Part shown: positions 22,301 to 33,419 of the stretch, piece after piece
Position numbering within the stretch: position 1 is the first letter of the stretch
Layout: each line of letters begins with the position of its first letter
NCBI GenBank assembly: GCA_049724395.1
Contig: JAUGWO010000152.1
Span: 23,203-87,202 of the forward strand
Reading direction: 5' to 3'
DNA from: Spongospora subterranea f. sp. subterranea
Lineage: Eukaryota; Endomyxa: Phytomyxea; Phytomyxea; Plasmodiophorida
DNA length: 64,000 nucleotides
Program-made: the position numbers and the translations under genes
Notes under the pieces: generated by a model
Databases searched by the model: none
What the model was told of the DNA's origin: nothing
The model's input: only the letters and a program-made list of their open reading frames with translations

Positions 22301-24262
22301 TTAACACCTGGTCCACCAAGTCCCCGACATGGTTTACTGTTGCCATCAGTCGTCTTCCTGTTAATGCGCCCTTGTCATGTTAACACCTGGTCCACCAAGT
22401 CCCCGTCATGGTTTACTGTTGCCATCAGTCGTCTTCCTGTTAATGCGCCCTTGTCATGTTAACACCTGGTCCACCAAGTCCCCGTCATGGTTTACTGTTG
22501 CCATCAGTCGTCTTCCTGTTAATGCGCCCTTGTCATGTTAACACCTGGTCCACCAAGTCCCCGTTTACTGTTGCCATGGTTTACTGTTGCCATCAGTCGT
22601 CTTCCTGTTAATGCGCCCTTGTCATGTTAACACCTGGTCCACCAAGTCCCCCATGGTTTACTGTTGCCATCAGTCGTCTTCCTGTTAATGCGCCCTTGTC
22701 ATGTTAACACCTGGTCCACCAAGTCCCCGTCATGGTTTACTGTTGCCATCAGTCGTCTTCCTGTTAATGCGCCCTTGTCATGTTAACACCTGGTCCACCA
22801 AGTCCCCGACATGGTTGGTTGCCATCAGTCGTCTTCCTGTTAATGCGCCCTTGTACTGTTACTGTTGCCATCAGTCGTCTTCCTGTTAATGCGCCCTTGT
22901 CATGTTAACACCTGGTCCACCAAGTCCCCGACATGGTTTACTGTTGCCATCAGTCGTCTTCCTGTTAATGCGCCCTTGTCATGTTAACACCTGGTCCACC
23001 AAGTCCCCGTCATGGTTTACTGTTGCCATCAGTCGTCTTCCTGTTAATGCGCCCTTGTCATGTTAACACCTGGTCCACCAAGTCCCCGTCATGGTTTACT
23101 GTTGCCATCAGTCGTCTTCCTGTTAATGCATGTTAACACCCTTGTCATGTTAACACCTGGTCCACCAAGTCCCCGTCATGGTTTACTGTTGCCATCAGTC
23201 GTCTTCCTGTTAATGCGCCCTTGTCATGTTAACACCTGGTCCACCAAGTCCCCGACATGGTTTACTGTTGCCATCAGTCGTCTTCCTGTTAATGCGCCCT
23301 TGTCATGTTAACACCTGGTCCACCAAGTCCCCGACATGGTTTACTGTTGCCATCAGTCGTCTTCCTGTTAATGCGCCCCTTGTCATGTTAACACCTGGTC
23401 CACCAAGTCCCCGTCATGGTTTACTGTTGCCATCAGTCGTCTTCCTGTTAATGCGCCCTTGTCATGTTAACACCTGGTCCACCAAGTCCCCGTCATGGTT
23501 TACTGTTGCCATCAGTCGTCTTCCTGTTAATGCGCCCTTGTCATGTTAACACCTGGTCCACCAAGTCCCCGACATGGTTTACTGTTGCCATCAGTCGTCT
23601 TCCTGTTAATGCGCCCTTGTCATGTTAACACCTGTCCACCAAGTCCCCCATGGTTTACTGTTGCCATCAGTCGTCTTCCTGTTAATGCGCCCTTGTCATG
23701 TTAACACCTGGTCCACCAAGTCCCCGTCATGGTTTACTGTTGCCATCAGTCGTCTTCCTGTTAATGCGCCCTTGTCATGTTAACACCTGGTCCACCAAGT
23801 CCCCCATGGTTTACTGTTGCCATCAGTCGTCTTCCTGTTAATGCGCCCTTGTCATGTTAACACCTGGTCCACCAAGTCCCCGTCATGGTTTACTGTTGCC
23901 ATCAGTCGTCTTCCTGTTAATGCGCCCTTGTCATGTTAACACCTGGTCCACCAAGTCCCCGACATGGTTTACTGTTGCCATCAGTCGTCTTCCTGTTAAT
24001 GCGCCCTTGTCATGTTAACACCTGGTCCACCAAGTCCCCGACATGGTTTACTGTTGCCATCAGTCGTCTTCCTGTTAATGCGCCCTTGTCATGTTAACAC
24101 CTGGTCCACCAAGTCCCCGACATGGTTTACTGTTGCCATCAGTCGTCTTCCTGTTAATGCGCCCTTGTCATGTTAACACCTGGTCCACCAAGTCCCCGTC
24201 ATGGTTTACTGTTGCCATCAGTCGTCTTCCTGTTAATGCGCCCTTGTCATGTTAACACCTGG
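19308..24262. repeat. 79-bp satellite array, about 62 copies
   Basis: About 4.95 kb of nearly identical 79-bp units. Each unit contains CATGGTTTACTGTTGCCATC, then AGTCGTCTTCCTGTTAATGC, GCCCTTGTCATGTTAACACC and TGGTCCACCAAGTCCCC. Variants recur at fixed points: the junction reads CCCCGTCATGG, CCCCGACATGG or CCCCCATGG, and the first five units include four with TTACCATC instead of TTGCCATC. Single odd units (at about 21,142, 21,371, 21,840, 22,565, 22,820 and 23,130) carry small insertions or truncations. The unit length is not a multiple of three, so the short frames across it are not genes. High homogeneity implies recent amplification or active homogenisation. Confidence 0.98.
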
Positions 24263-24429
24263 TGAAGTCCTTTCAAAACACTCTCAATATTCTCGCTCTC
24301 AACCAGGACCATGCCGGATACCACGTTCTTCCCCAAACAATCCGCATTCGTAAAAGGCATTAATTTGAGGTCGTACATCGTACTATATGAGTTCCGTCTA
24401 TCATTGTATGCAGAAGCGTATTTGGCCAT
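24263..24429 (-). CDS. Orphan first exon or gene fragment at the satellite edge
   Basis: A minus-strand frame beginning MAKYASAYNDRRNSYSTMYD and ending ESVLKGLHQ stops being unique exactly where the satellite begins. At that junction the strand reads CACCAG|GTGTTA, a possible splice donor. I recognise no family. The first part is repeated, inverted and broken, at 24,541-24,622. It may be a real exon whose remainder was displaced by the array, or a chance frame. Confidence 0.3.
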
Positions 24430-24622
24430 CTGATTAGTCTATCAAAAATATAAAAAAACAAATACTCAGTGAGAGCAAAGGCAAGCACCAGCACACCTGC
24501 AAGAATACTGCTTTCAGTTGCTGCTGAATATTTGTTTTTGTAGACTAGTCAGATGGCCAAATACGCTTCTGCATACAATAATAGACGGAACTCATAATAC
24601 TACGATGTACGACCTCAAGTTG
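24362..24622. repeat. Inverted repeat (hairpin), about 80-105 bp arms
   Basis: The left arm (24,362-24,469) and right arm (24,524-24,622) are reverse complements with few mismatches. Both contain the block CAGAAGCGTATTTGGCCATC or its complement. The loop is about 54 bp. The inner 25 bp match less well. The arms include the start of the frame beginning MAKYASAYN, so the hairpin includes duplicated possible coding sequence. Confidence 0.85.
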
Positions 24623-24639
24623 ATGATACCGTGCTTCAT

Positions 24640-25576
24640 GAAGAGCGTCATGCTGTTCGGATCTGATCCAAAATGATCGGTTTTCGCATTGCGCGACCGC
24701 CTAGAAAGGAGAGACATGGAATAGTCTCGATCGGAATGAGCATTTTGCAGGATCTCCCTGATCTACAAGAACCACGTTAATGTTCTGACAGTTTTTCACT
24801 ATAATTTGGATCAAATCCCTTCCTGTTACTTTGCAGAGAGGAAGAGAAAAGCGTGAAACCATCTCAATAGTGCGAATCTCATCAGGATATAAATCAGCGT
24901 CTTTGCAAATCATGTTCGTACCACTGCTGACATTCAAATTATCAATGTCGTGGTTTTCAAGAAATAAATTTGGGCCGAGCGATTATGGCTAAAAGTTACA
25001 CTCCAAGGGCACGTCGATTTAACTCAATGATTGGATTTGGCAAGCTGCTCCTTATAATTGCATGTTCCCTCTGGAGGTAACTCTTGCGTTAACACTTCTA
25101 ACGCAACAGAGTCAAAATGGAGGCAATTAACATAGAGACAAACCCAAATAGCTGCTCGGATAGCTTCAATATATGTTTAAACAAAAAATTGTATCTTGGC
25201 TTCAAGAACCTCAAACGAAGAGAAAGTATCCTTTAACGAAAGAGACGACGCCATAGAGTAAAGAATGAATTGATGAGGTGCACGCGAAAGGGAGATGAAT
25301 CGATGAGTGCACGCGAAAGGGAGATGAATTGATGAGGTGCACGTGAAAGGGAGAGGGCAACCTCAAAGTCTTCACGCATGTTGTTAGACATGGACTGCTG
25401 CTGTTTCTCATAACATTAAAGATGTGGAAACGCCAACGACGGGAGCGATCTGAGCAGGATGTTGCTGCAGAACTTGAGGCATCAACGAAGCTTCTGCCAG
25501 AGGCGGATCAAGAGCTCTTCCCTGCAACATGGATAGCAACGGATAATCTGGTGTACTGCGCCTACGCGCGTTTGCA
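24640..25576. other. Region without a recognised gene
   Basis: Short frames only. A minus-strand frame at 24,701-24,937 (starting MNVSSGTNMICKDADLYPDE) matches no family I know. The only clear structure is the 30-bp tandem repeat at 25,267-25,355. Confidence 0.4.
25267..25355. repeat. 30-bp tandem repeat, 3 copies
   Basis: Three adjacent units of about 30 bp share the pattern GAATTGATGAGGTGCACGCG followed by AAAGGGAGAT, with small changes (GAATCGATGAGTG in unit 2, CACGTG in unit 3). Confidence 0.85.
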
Positions 25577-26094
25577 TTGAACCAGTACGTTAACCAGCCG
25601 CAGCAAGTCAGGGTGGTGTCAGCGTCGTCGTCATCGCGACTACCGACGTTGCAATTCACGTGCACTGCTTGTTATGCAGTCTTTCAGAGGAAGACCACTG
25701 CTCGCGACCATGTGGTCAGGGTTCATTCCAGTGTCTATGAATTTATGAGAGGCACCTCGCAATGGCCGGCCGGTAATTATTGTCTGCATGAAGTTACGAG
25801 TGTTGCCTCATTGTTATGAAGGACACCCTTGCCAAGTTCATTGCAACAAACTTGAAGAACCCGCGCGGCCAGAGGTCGGCGGATGATATTGAGGTGGATC
25901 GCCGACGACGGTGGTGCTACAATATGTCAGAGGCGGACATCGCGTTGGAAATACACGAACTGCTTGCGTGCCTGCCCGCGGCTATTGTTGACAGCGCGGG
26001 ATCATATCCCACATCGTGGACAACAATGGAGCAACTGGGTTGCTTTGCAACAATGTTGCCAGGACATGCGTCTCAACGTGATCCACCTTGTTGA
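25577..26094 (+). pseudogene. Fragments around a C2H2 zinc finger, unrecognised gene
   Basis: The frame at 25,577-25,819 contains FTCTACYAVFQRKTTARDHV then VRVH. The spacing is Cys-x2-Cys-x12-His-x4-His, a valid C2H2 finger. The next frame (25,816-26,094) is Arg-rich, then helical (SEADIALEIHELLACLPAAI). The two are in different frames and could be linked by splicing or be broken pieces. No family can be named beyond the finger. Confidence 0.35.
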
Positions 26095-26617
26095 GTATCG
26101 CATTCCTGGCCCGCTCAGCCATTTGCGTAATCGTGGCCTTCGTTAGCGCCGGCAAGGAATGTCGAATCCCAGTGCGGTTGCAATTTGCTGCGCCATGTCC
26201 AGCGGGTGAACACTCGCTGTCTTCCATAATATCATCCGAAGCCCCTTGGACGCAAGGATTTTTGAGGTTCCGGCATCATGCAGAAAATAAATACCGGTCC
26301 GCGCGATGTTCCTTTAAGAAAGTCATACAGGCTCCCGTGACATGATCCCGCAAAGTGGCCTGCCGTTTGAACAGGCATTCCGCACTTGACGCAAAACATC
26401 GTCAAAAGAGGTTCCTAACCGCTAGAAAAATGTCAAATGGAGAGAAAATCTTGTCAAATGGCACGGAGTTGCGGAACGGGGATGGAGAGACATTACATCA
26501 AATGGCGCAGAGTCGCCTTGACGACGAAATAAGTACCCGACGAGTTATAACTGCATCCACGCAAAAAAGTAAAATGCGTGTCGCCATGGCGGTTCTCGCA
26601 TTCCACTACTGGAGTGT

Positions 26618-26740
26618 ACGGTCCGTCATGTTATATCTATGTACTTACACACGTCGGTGGAGTGTTATTGCGCGAGTCTCCAGATCCTTAAATAAACCCA
26701 GTTGACCCTACTGGGAGGCTGATTCATAACCTCGTGTCTG
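26618..26740 (+). repeat. Dispersed repeat flanking the ankyrin region, left copy
   Basis: It contains TACGGTCCGTCATG and, further on, TAAACCCAGTTGACCCTACT. A related copy lies at 32,268-32,360 in the same orientation (TACGGTCCGTTCATG, TAAACCCACTTGACCTTACT). A shorter inverted match (GAGTAAGGTCAAGTGGACTT) is near 56,823. The copies lie outside the decayed ankyrin gene on both sides. Confidence 0.5.
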
Positions 26741-26854
26741 TACCTGTAAATTGACGTGACATGCCAGATATAGCCCTTCCACTGTACTATTGCCCAGTCA
26801 GGGGACCTATATCACTATCATCATAACGTAACTGGTCATTGTTGTGTGATCATC

Positions 26855-29800
26855 ATGTCAGGAACAGGTATGCAAAAGTTTGTTTTGATGCTGATGGTCA
26901 TGGGGTCTGGTGTCTCAATGATTGTCCGCTCATCTCAAGATCTCTTACATACTGCATTAAAAAACGGGTCCATATTGAGTAATTATGTTGTGGAATGCTG
27001 TAAATGACTAATCGGATTATATAGAGATGGAATAGCTGAGAAATTGGCCCACGAGATTGGAGAGCGGTTCATCAATCGCGCCTATTCAGTTCAACTCAGC
27101 GATGATATGAAGGGACCTTGGAACGGAAGGGTTGCAAAGCCATGGGACTGATACAATATTACACTAATCGAAAACATCACAGGATGGTCCATTGAAGTTT
27201 CGCACCACCACTATCAATGTGGCACTTTTATACAAACGGTAAACTCAAGGTGACAAAGGCTCTGTTTTTCCATGTCATTTAACGTCAATAGGGAAAATGT
27301 CGCCATGATTTTAATAGACAGAGGGGCCAATCTGCTGTCAACGGATCAATATGGGAATACGCCATTGCACATCGCGGCTTCTAAGGGCCTGTATTATATC
27401 CCTATCACATGGTATCACACCTTATCTGAAACGTCTATAGAAATAGTCGCCGTCAACAAGATCTTGGACAAGGTCAAAATGTTGAAACCAAAAGTTATTG
27501 ATATCAAGAACTCGGCTGGTGAAACCCCACTCCACATGGCAATTCGTTATAATCAGTTGGTCGTATATACTGTTTGATTCTGATCACCTGTCAATGATTG
27601 CTACCGGTTTATAGGGACTTGATTGTCAAAAGTCTGTTGGACAGAGGCGCCGATCCCATGATTGCTGACAGATATGGGAATACGCCATTGCACCTTGCTG
27701 TAAAGAATAGCCTGTAAACTGCTCTAATCTGTTTATTTGAATATCGAACACATCTGATTAAGATCTCACAGGAGTGGCCAGAGCATTATTATTCATATAA
27801 TTGATACTGCGAGGCGAAAAACGGTCGATATTCTGAACCAGAATGGTGGACGAAACGGAACCAGGTGGTGTTTAATACTATAATGCCACCTGTATAGTGT
27901 TAACCTGTCTGTCGAAATCATTGAAGTCGCTGGATTTGATCTCACAGGAGTCCATGATGCTCATCATTGGCGACATCGGAAATAATCAATCACAGGAACG
28001 ATTTTGGGAAACTGCTCTCTTACTGGCACTTATTTCTAACCGGTTGGTCAAAGATCTACTGTTTACTTCTTATTTGCGCCATCAAATTCAAGTTTCCATT
28101 TCCCCAGTTTTCATTTCGTCCGAATTCTGTTGGACAAAGGGGCCGATCCCTCTATATCGGACAATAATGGGAACACCCCATTTCACATCAAAATGCCACC
28201 TGCATTGTAAATCGCCCACATCTCACCAAATATCAAAGTTCATACTGATGTACTCACAGGACAGACGAAATCATTCTCTCATGCATACAACATATGAATG
28301 TCAACCACCGGAACAACAAAGGGTCCACACTGCTCCATACGGCTGTAAAGTCTGAACGGTTGGTCGTTATTTTGTTCTTTGACACAGTTCAGCGCCTCAG
28401 AAAACTGGTTATTCAGAGGAGTTGTGGTCAAGGATCTGCTGGACAGAGGGGCCGATCCCTCTATAAAGGATAATGATGGGAACACCCCATTTCATATCGC
28501 TCTGCCATCTCCATTGTAAACGCACCAAATCTCACCAACCAGCGAAGTTTTTACTGATGTGCTCACAGGACAGACGAATCATTCTCTCGTGCATACAACA
28601 TATGAATGTCAACCACCGGAACAACAATGGGGCAACACTCCTCCACACTGCTATAAACTGTAAACGGTTGGTCGTAATTTTGTTCCTTGACAGATCAGCG
28701 CCACAAGAAAACTGGTAATTAGGGAGGTTTTGGTCAAGGATCTGTTGGATAGAGGGGCCAATCCCATTATTGCTGATCACCAGGGCCTTACAGCACTGCA
28801 CCTCGCAATTGTGCATGGCCTGTATTCTGCACTGATCTTTGAATATACCATGAATTCTGATTGAAGTTTCACAGAAGTCAGCAGATCATCATTCATATCA
28901 TTCATGCGGGGAGGCCAAAACCATCTCACCCTTCTGCTCCAAAGTGGCATGACGGAACGCCTCTATGCGAGTATAATTCACAGATTGATTGATCGTGGCC
29001 TGTATATTGCTTCAATGTGAATCCAGCACATTTAAGTGGCTGATTTTGATCTCACAGAAACAAAGACCTCGTTATTGAAGTACTTAATCTGTCATGCAAT
29101 GGAATAATCAATCTGCGGGGCCATTACGGGCGAACTGCTCTTTTTTGGCAGCTGCGCGCAGGTTGGTCAAATTTACTCCCTAGGACTCATCAGCTCTTTC
29201 ACCTTTTTCCTATTAACAGTGCTGAGATAACCCAAATTCTGTTGGAGAATGGTGCCGATCCCACCATAACTGATAAATATCACCTAGGGCCATTTTACCA
29301 CACATATATGTAATTGGTGACATCTCACAACATTTTCCAATATTCCCTGAGGTGAACACAGGACCGACGAAATGTTCATCTCCATGATACAGAACGTTGA
29401 CATCAACCACCGATACATTGATGGGTCCACAATTCTCCATCTTGCGGTTAATCTTCGTCGGTTGGTCGTGATTTGTTTTGGACACTGGCAGCTTTATAAA
29501 ACAACTGATTTGTTAGGGAAGTGGTTGTTAAGTATCTGTTGGATAAAGGCGCCAATCCTGCTGTTGCTGACAATTCTGGAAATACAGCACTGCATCGTGC
29601 AGTACACAGTCACGTGTATGCTGTTCAATGTGCGAATATTTAGGTACCTGATTAACATCTCACAGAAATGAGCAGATACTCGTTGATATACTTGATGCGG
29701 CGCGGCCCAAAGCGGCCGATAATCTGGGCCAAATTTCTGGGTGTTTAAATGGAGAAGTGAATCATGATGATCGGTATCCGCTCAAATGTGGATATAGCAC

Positions 29801-30849
29801 ATTCAAGTCACTGAATTCAAGTCGCAGACAGATTGGCGCGTGCGAAATAATCAATCTGAGGAACAATAAGGGCCAAACTGCTCTCTTATTAGCGTTTCGT
29901 TTCTCGCGGTTGGCAAAGTTTATTGTCTGGATGTGAACCGTTAATAATGGGGTTTTGTTGCAGTCACCAAATCGGCCAACTGTTGTTTGAAAAAGGTGCT
30001 GATCCGATTTTAGCTGATAATGATGGGAACACACCCTTGCGTTTCGATATGCCTTGGTTTCTGTAAATTGCTCAATCTGCATCAAATATTCAAACCTGAT
30101 TTGAAGTACTCACAGGACAGACGAATTCATTATTTCGAACATTCAAAACATGGATGTCAACCACCAACAGAATGATGGAAACAGTCTTCTCCATAAAGCG
30201 GTAATAAGTAATCGGTTGGTCGTAATTGAAATTTGACACTAAATCATCATCTCAATAAATATGATTTGATAGGGAAAACGTTGTCAAGGAACTATTGAAT
30301 AGAGGCGCCAATCCCATGGCTCTTAACAACTACAAGAATACAGTTCTGCACCTCGCAGTATCGCATAACCTGTATATACTAATCGAGTTTTGGATATATC
30401 TTTGAATGATCTGATTGATATCTCACAGAAGTGAGCAGATCGTAATCGATATAATTGAAGCAAAGGCTCTTCGTCAAGTGTGGCAGGATAACATGACGGG
30501 ACAGCATGGGTCAATGTTGGACATTTTCTGTGAAACGTGGGACCAACAACTACTCACCATGCAAAACTGGTGTGGCCAAACTGCTCTAGATTTGGCAGTT
30601 TCGCAACAGCGGTTGGGCAAATTACGCCTGGCCAACCACCTCTAATTGATTGACTAATCTGACTAATTGTCAGGGTCGATCTGGTTCGGGTTCTCTCAAA
30701 AAAAAAGGCGTCTGCCGCATCATCAAGGCTGATGGTAAAACAGCTCTGAAATTGGCTATTTAGATGAAAAAGAAGGGCAAACAGTACACCAATCGCCGCC
30801 ACAATGGTTGGCCTTTTTCAAAACTAATCTGATAAACCAGTGGCCTTGA
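26855..30849 (+). pseudogene. Multi-exon ankyrin-repeat gene, decayed copy (locus A)
   Basis: The start at ATG 26,855 gives MSGTGMQKFVLMLMVMGSGV, a probable signal peptide, then SSQDLLHTALKNGSILSNY. Downstream exons carry ankyrin repeats, for example DRGANLLSTDQYGNTPLHIA (27,325), NSAGETPLHMAIRYNQLVV (27,511) and DRGADPMIADRYGNTPLHLA (27,640). Each repeat is split between two exon types: one beginning DLIVKSLLDRGADP-like, the other ending NGATLLHTAINCKRL-like. Introns start just after CGGTTG or after the NSL/HGL codons and end TCTCACAG or TTTCACAG. Several exons have lost their frame, and the last exon carries an A9 run that shifts it relative to its intact paralogue at 61,406. It is probably a pseudogene, though a spliced product cannot be excluded. 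Confidence 0.7.
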
Positions 30850-31416
30850 ACTGCAGTGTATGAAACTGCTGCTCTTCAGGCAGATTTCACTATCGACAAC
30901 ACGTATTTCTTCTATCTGCAACATAATACGATGCGAAAGACCTTGCAAGTGAATCGTCAACATGAGGCACAACTGCATTATGAAGAAGACCATTCTTTCT
31001 CGCCGCATTGCTCATCACACCTATGCCAGCGGACCAAACACTGTTCATAAATCGATGACATAGGATAGGTGTGGTTTATCTCATGATTTGGTCCAGACGT
31101 AATTCGGGAATGCCAACCTTGACGATGCTGGACTGTAGGCGATTTTCTGTCGCAGGCAACCATACACAATGCCCGATTGATTGTCGGATAATCAGCAAAT
31201 GACATATCTGACAAACAGGCTTCTTTCAAGCTGTCAGCGGCTATTGACACATGGCCATAGATTTATCGCCATAATTGCCTGCATGTAAAACCCGATGACA
31301 TAATGTGGAATAACAGCGCCTATTGCCACTATGATGGCACTCTTTCCAAATATGATCCGTCTGATGTTGTGGTGGGTGTCGTCCGGTCAATTTCTCTCGT
31401 GCTCGTGTAACGACAT

Positions 31417-31645
31417 GAGAACCGATGGCCGCATTCACATCTGTAACAAGATCACTGACGGCCGCGTTCACATCTGTAACAAGAGAACCGATGGCCGCAT
31501 TCACATCTGTAACAAGAGAACCGATGCATTCACATCTGCCGCATAACAAGAGAAGATGGCCGCATTCACATCTGTAACAAGAGAACCGATGGCCGCATTC
31601 ACATCTGTAACAAGAGAACCGATGGACGCATTCACATCTGTAACA
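31417..31645. repeat. 33-bp in-frame tandem repeat, about 7 copies
   Basis: The unit is GAGAACCGATGGCCGCATTC then ACATCTGTAACAA. One unit is shortened and one is scrambled (CACATCTGCCGCATAACAAG). Because 33 bp is 11 codons, both strands keep a repeating peptide: SLVTDVNAAIG on the minus strand (frame 31,241-31,549) and TDGRIHICNKR on the plus. No gene is otherwise supported. Confidence 0.9.
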
Positions 31646-32267
31646 ATGTCCTGTAAGTTATGTTCCACGTTACTGTATTATCACTCCCAATGGTTCATAC
31701 ATTGATTCTCATATTCGGTTGTCATCAGTGTCACCGCGTTTTAAGAGAGTTCACGATGATCCAATTAGAGCAGATGATTGCCGATTTCCAGGATTAAGAG
31801 CATGGACTCGGGTTCCAATACACACGCACGATCGATGGCGGATAATGGACAGCATGAGCGAACTAACAAGTAAACAAACATGCAGTTCAGGCGGGTCGCG
31901 TTCGCCTCATATTTTCGATTGGTTTCACGGTTGACAAGGGGGTTTATTGTAGATGTAAATAATGATATCTACATCTTTTATTTGCCTGGCAACTTATTAA
32001 GACCGTTTTCCATGATCTGTTGGTACATCTGAGAACAAAACTTTTGTGACGTTGAAATCTGCTTCCATTGAAATTTTTGTCAAGGACATGTATTGCAGAG
32101 CCTCACTGATTCAACCACTATTTTTGTAGCGATCTCGTAGTTTCTACATAGGTTTGGATATCGTGGAATAGAGAGAGTTTAATTGAAGCATCGAAGGAGA
32201 ATTAATTTTGCTGGACCGAATCTGGCATTAAAATAGTTGATCTGTCTCCAGGCCATCAGATTGTATA
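31646..32267. other. Gap between ankyrin locus A and the fold-back element
   Basis: AT-rich with no conserved frame. A plus-strand frame at 31,719-31,934 shows no recognisable motif. Confidence 0.4.
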
Positions 32268-32360
32268 TCTACGGTCCGTTCATGCCATAGTATCCAGACC
32301 CTCAAGTAAACCCACTTGACCTTACTCTATCTAAGGCTGCTTTCTGTAGTGGCCCGTTTT
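32268..32360 (+). repeat. Dispersed repeat flanking the ankyrin region, right copy
   Basis: Partner of 26,618-26,740 in the same orientation; see that entry. Confidence 0.5.
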
Positions 32361-32399
32361 ATTCTGTGTCGACACTTCGCGGAGTATTCCCACATTTTC

Positions 32400-33405
32400 T
32401 GAGGCAATATCTGACGATGACTGTGGTGTTGGATATTCACCCTGGACAAAGGTTCAACGGTGATCGGACAGTGATTTAACATTGGAGATACCTTAACCGT
32501 TTGCCATCTGTGCTATTAAACCACTGAATTCTACTTCTTCGTTTACCGCGAGCAAGAGCGAAGTCGCCGTACTTCGGCGTCGTCAGTGAACTCCTTAGAT
32601 TCTGCTGACTTGAGTTCGTTCTTGCCAACGCTGTATTCAAAAACAAAATGTGGAGTTGACGGGGGAGCACAAACGAGAGCCATTCTGCAATCGTTGTCAT
32701 GACATCCTCCTCGAAAGGGGAGCAAAAATTGTGTCGCAGGTCCTCAAGGCGGTTGTTTAAGCATTTCCGACGAAAAAGCTCGCCTATAAAATCCGCAAAT
32801 AATTGCAGCTAGATCTGAATTAGATGCTGTCAATTCAGCTCACACGTTTGCCTTACCCTATAAAATCCGCAAATAATTGCAGCTAGATCTGAATTAGATG
32901 CTGTCAATTCAGCTCACACGTTTGCCTTACCTTGTTCATGGCGCCTCGAAACCGCTTCAGATCTGTCGGTAAGCAAATGGCGTTGCGTACACATCTTCCA
33001 CGAAGAAACTATATACAACAACCGCCTTGAGGACCTGCGACACAATCTTTTGCTCCCATTTCAATGAGGATGTTAACGACCGCAGAATGGCTCTCGTTTG
33101 TGCTCCCCCGTCAACTCCACATTTTGTTTTAGAATACAGCGTTTGGCAAGAACGAACTCAAGTCTACAGAGATGAGCCCTACAGATGAACAGTCAATTTG
33201 CAATCTAAGGAGATTACTGACCACGCCGAAGTACGGCGACTTCGCAGTCTTGCTCGCGGTAAACAAAGAAGTAGACTTCAGTGGTTTGATAGCACAGATA
33301 GCAAACGGTTAAGGTATCTCCAATGTTAAATCACTGTCCGATCACCGTTGAACCTTTGTCCTGGGGAAATATTCAGCACCACAGTCATCGTCAGATATTG
33401 CCTCA
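32400..33405. repeat. Large fold-back structure with about 360-390-bp arms
   Basis: The left arm, about 32,400-32,758, is the reverse complement of about 33,018-33,405, with mismatches and a few small insertions. Matched blocks include AGTCGCCGTACTTCGGCG, CAACGGTGATCGGACAGTGA, GTGGAGTTGACGGGGGAGCA and GTCCTCAAGGCGGTTGT. The spacer of about 260 bp holds a 74-bp direct duplication starting CCTATAAAATCC. This architecture resembles fold-back DNA transposons or a duplicated promoter pair. No transposase is seen inside. Confidence 0.85.
32783..32930. repeat. 74-bp direct duplication in the fold-back loop
   Basis: Two adjacent, near-perfect 74-bp copies, each starting CCTATAAAATCCGCAAATAA and ending CACACGTTTGCCTTAC. 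The TATAAAA at each start looks like a core promoter element, but no transcript is known. Confidence 0.9.
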
Positions 33406-33419
33406 GAAACGTAGATTTG

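Noticed and set aside
22701-23549. Open frames of 60-107 codons inside the satellite (MLTPGPPSPRHG-type peptides)
   Set aside because: The 79-bp unit length shifts frame each unit. The frames arise only where irregular units happen to restore phase, and they show no start context or domain.
19308-24262. CRISPR array
   Set aside because: The units are contiguous with no variable spacers, the repeat is 79 bp, and the surroundings are eukaryotic.
25577-26705. A complete multi-exon zinc-finger gene
   Set aside because: Only one C2H2 finger is clear; the joins to neighbouring frames lack consistent splice phases, so it is kept as a fragment only.
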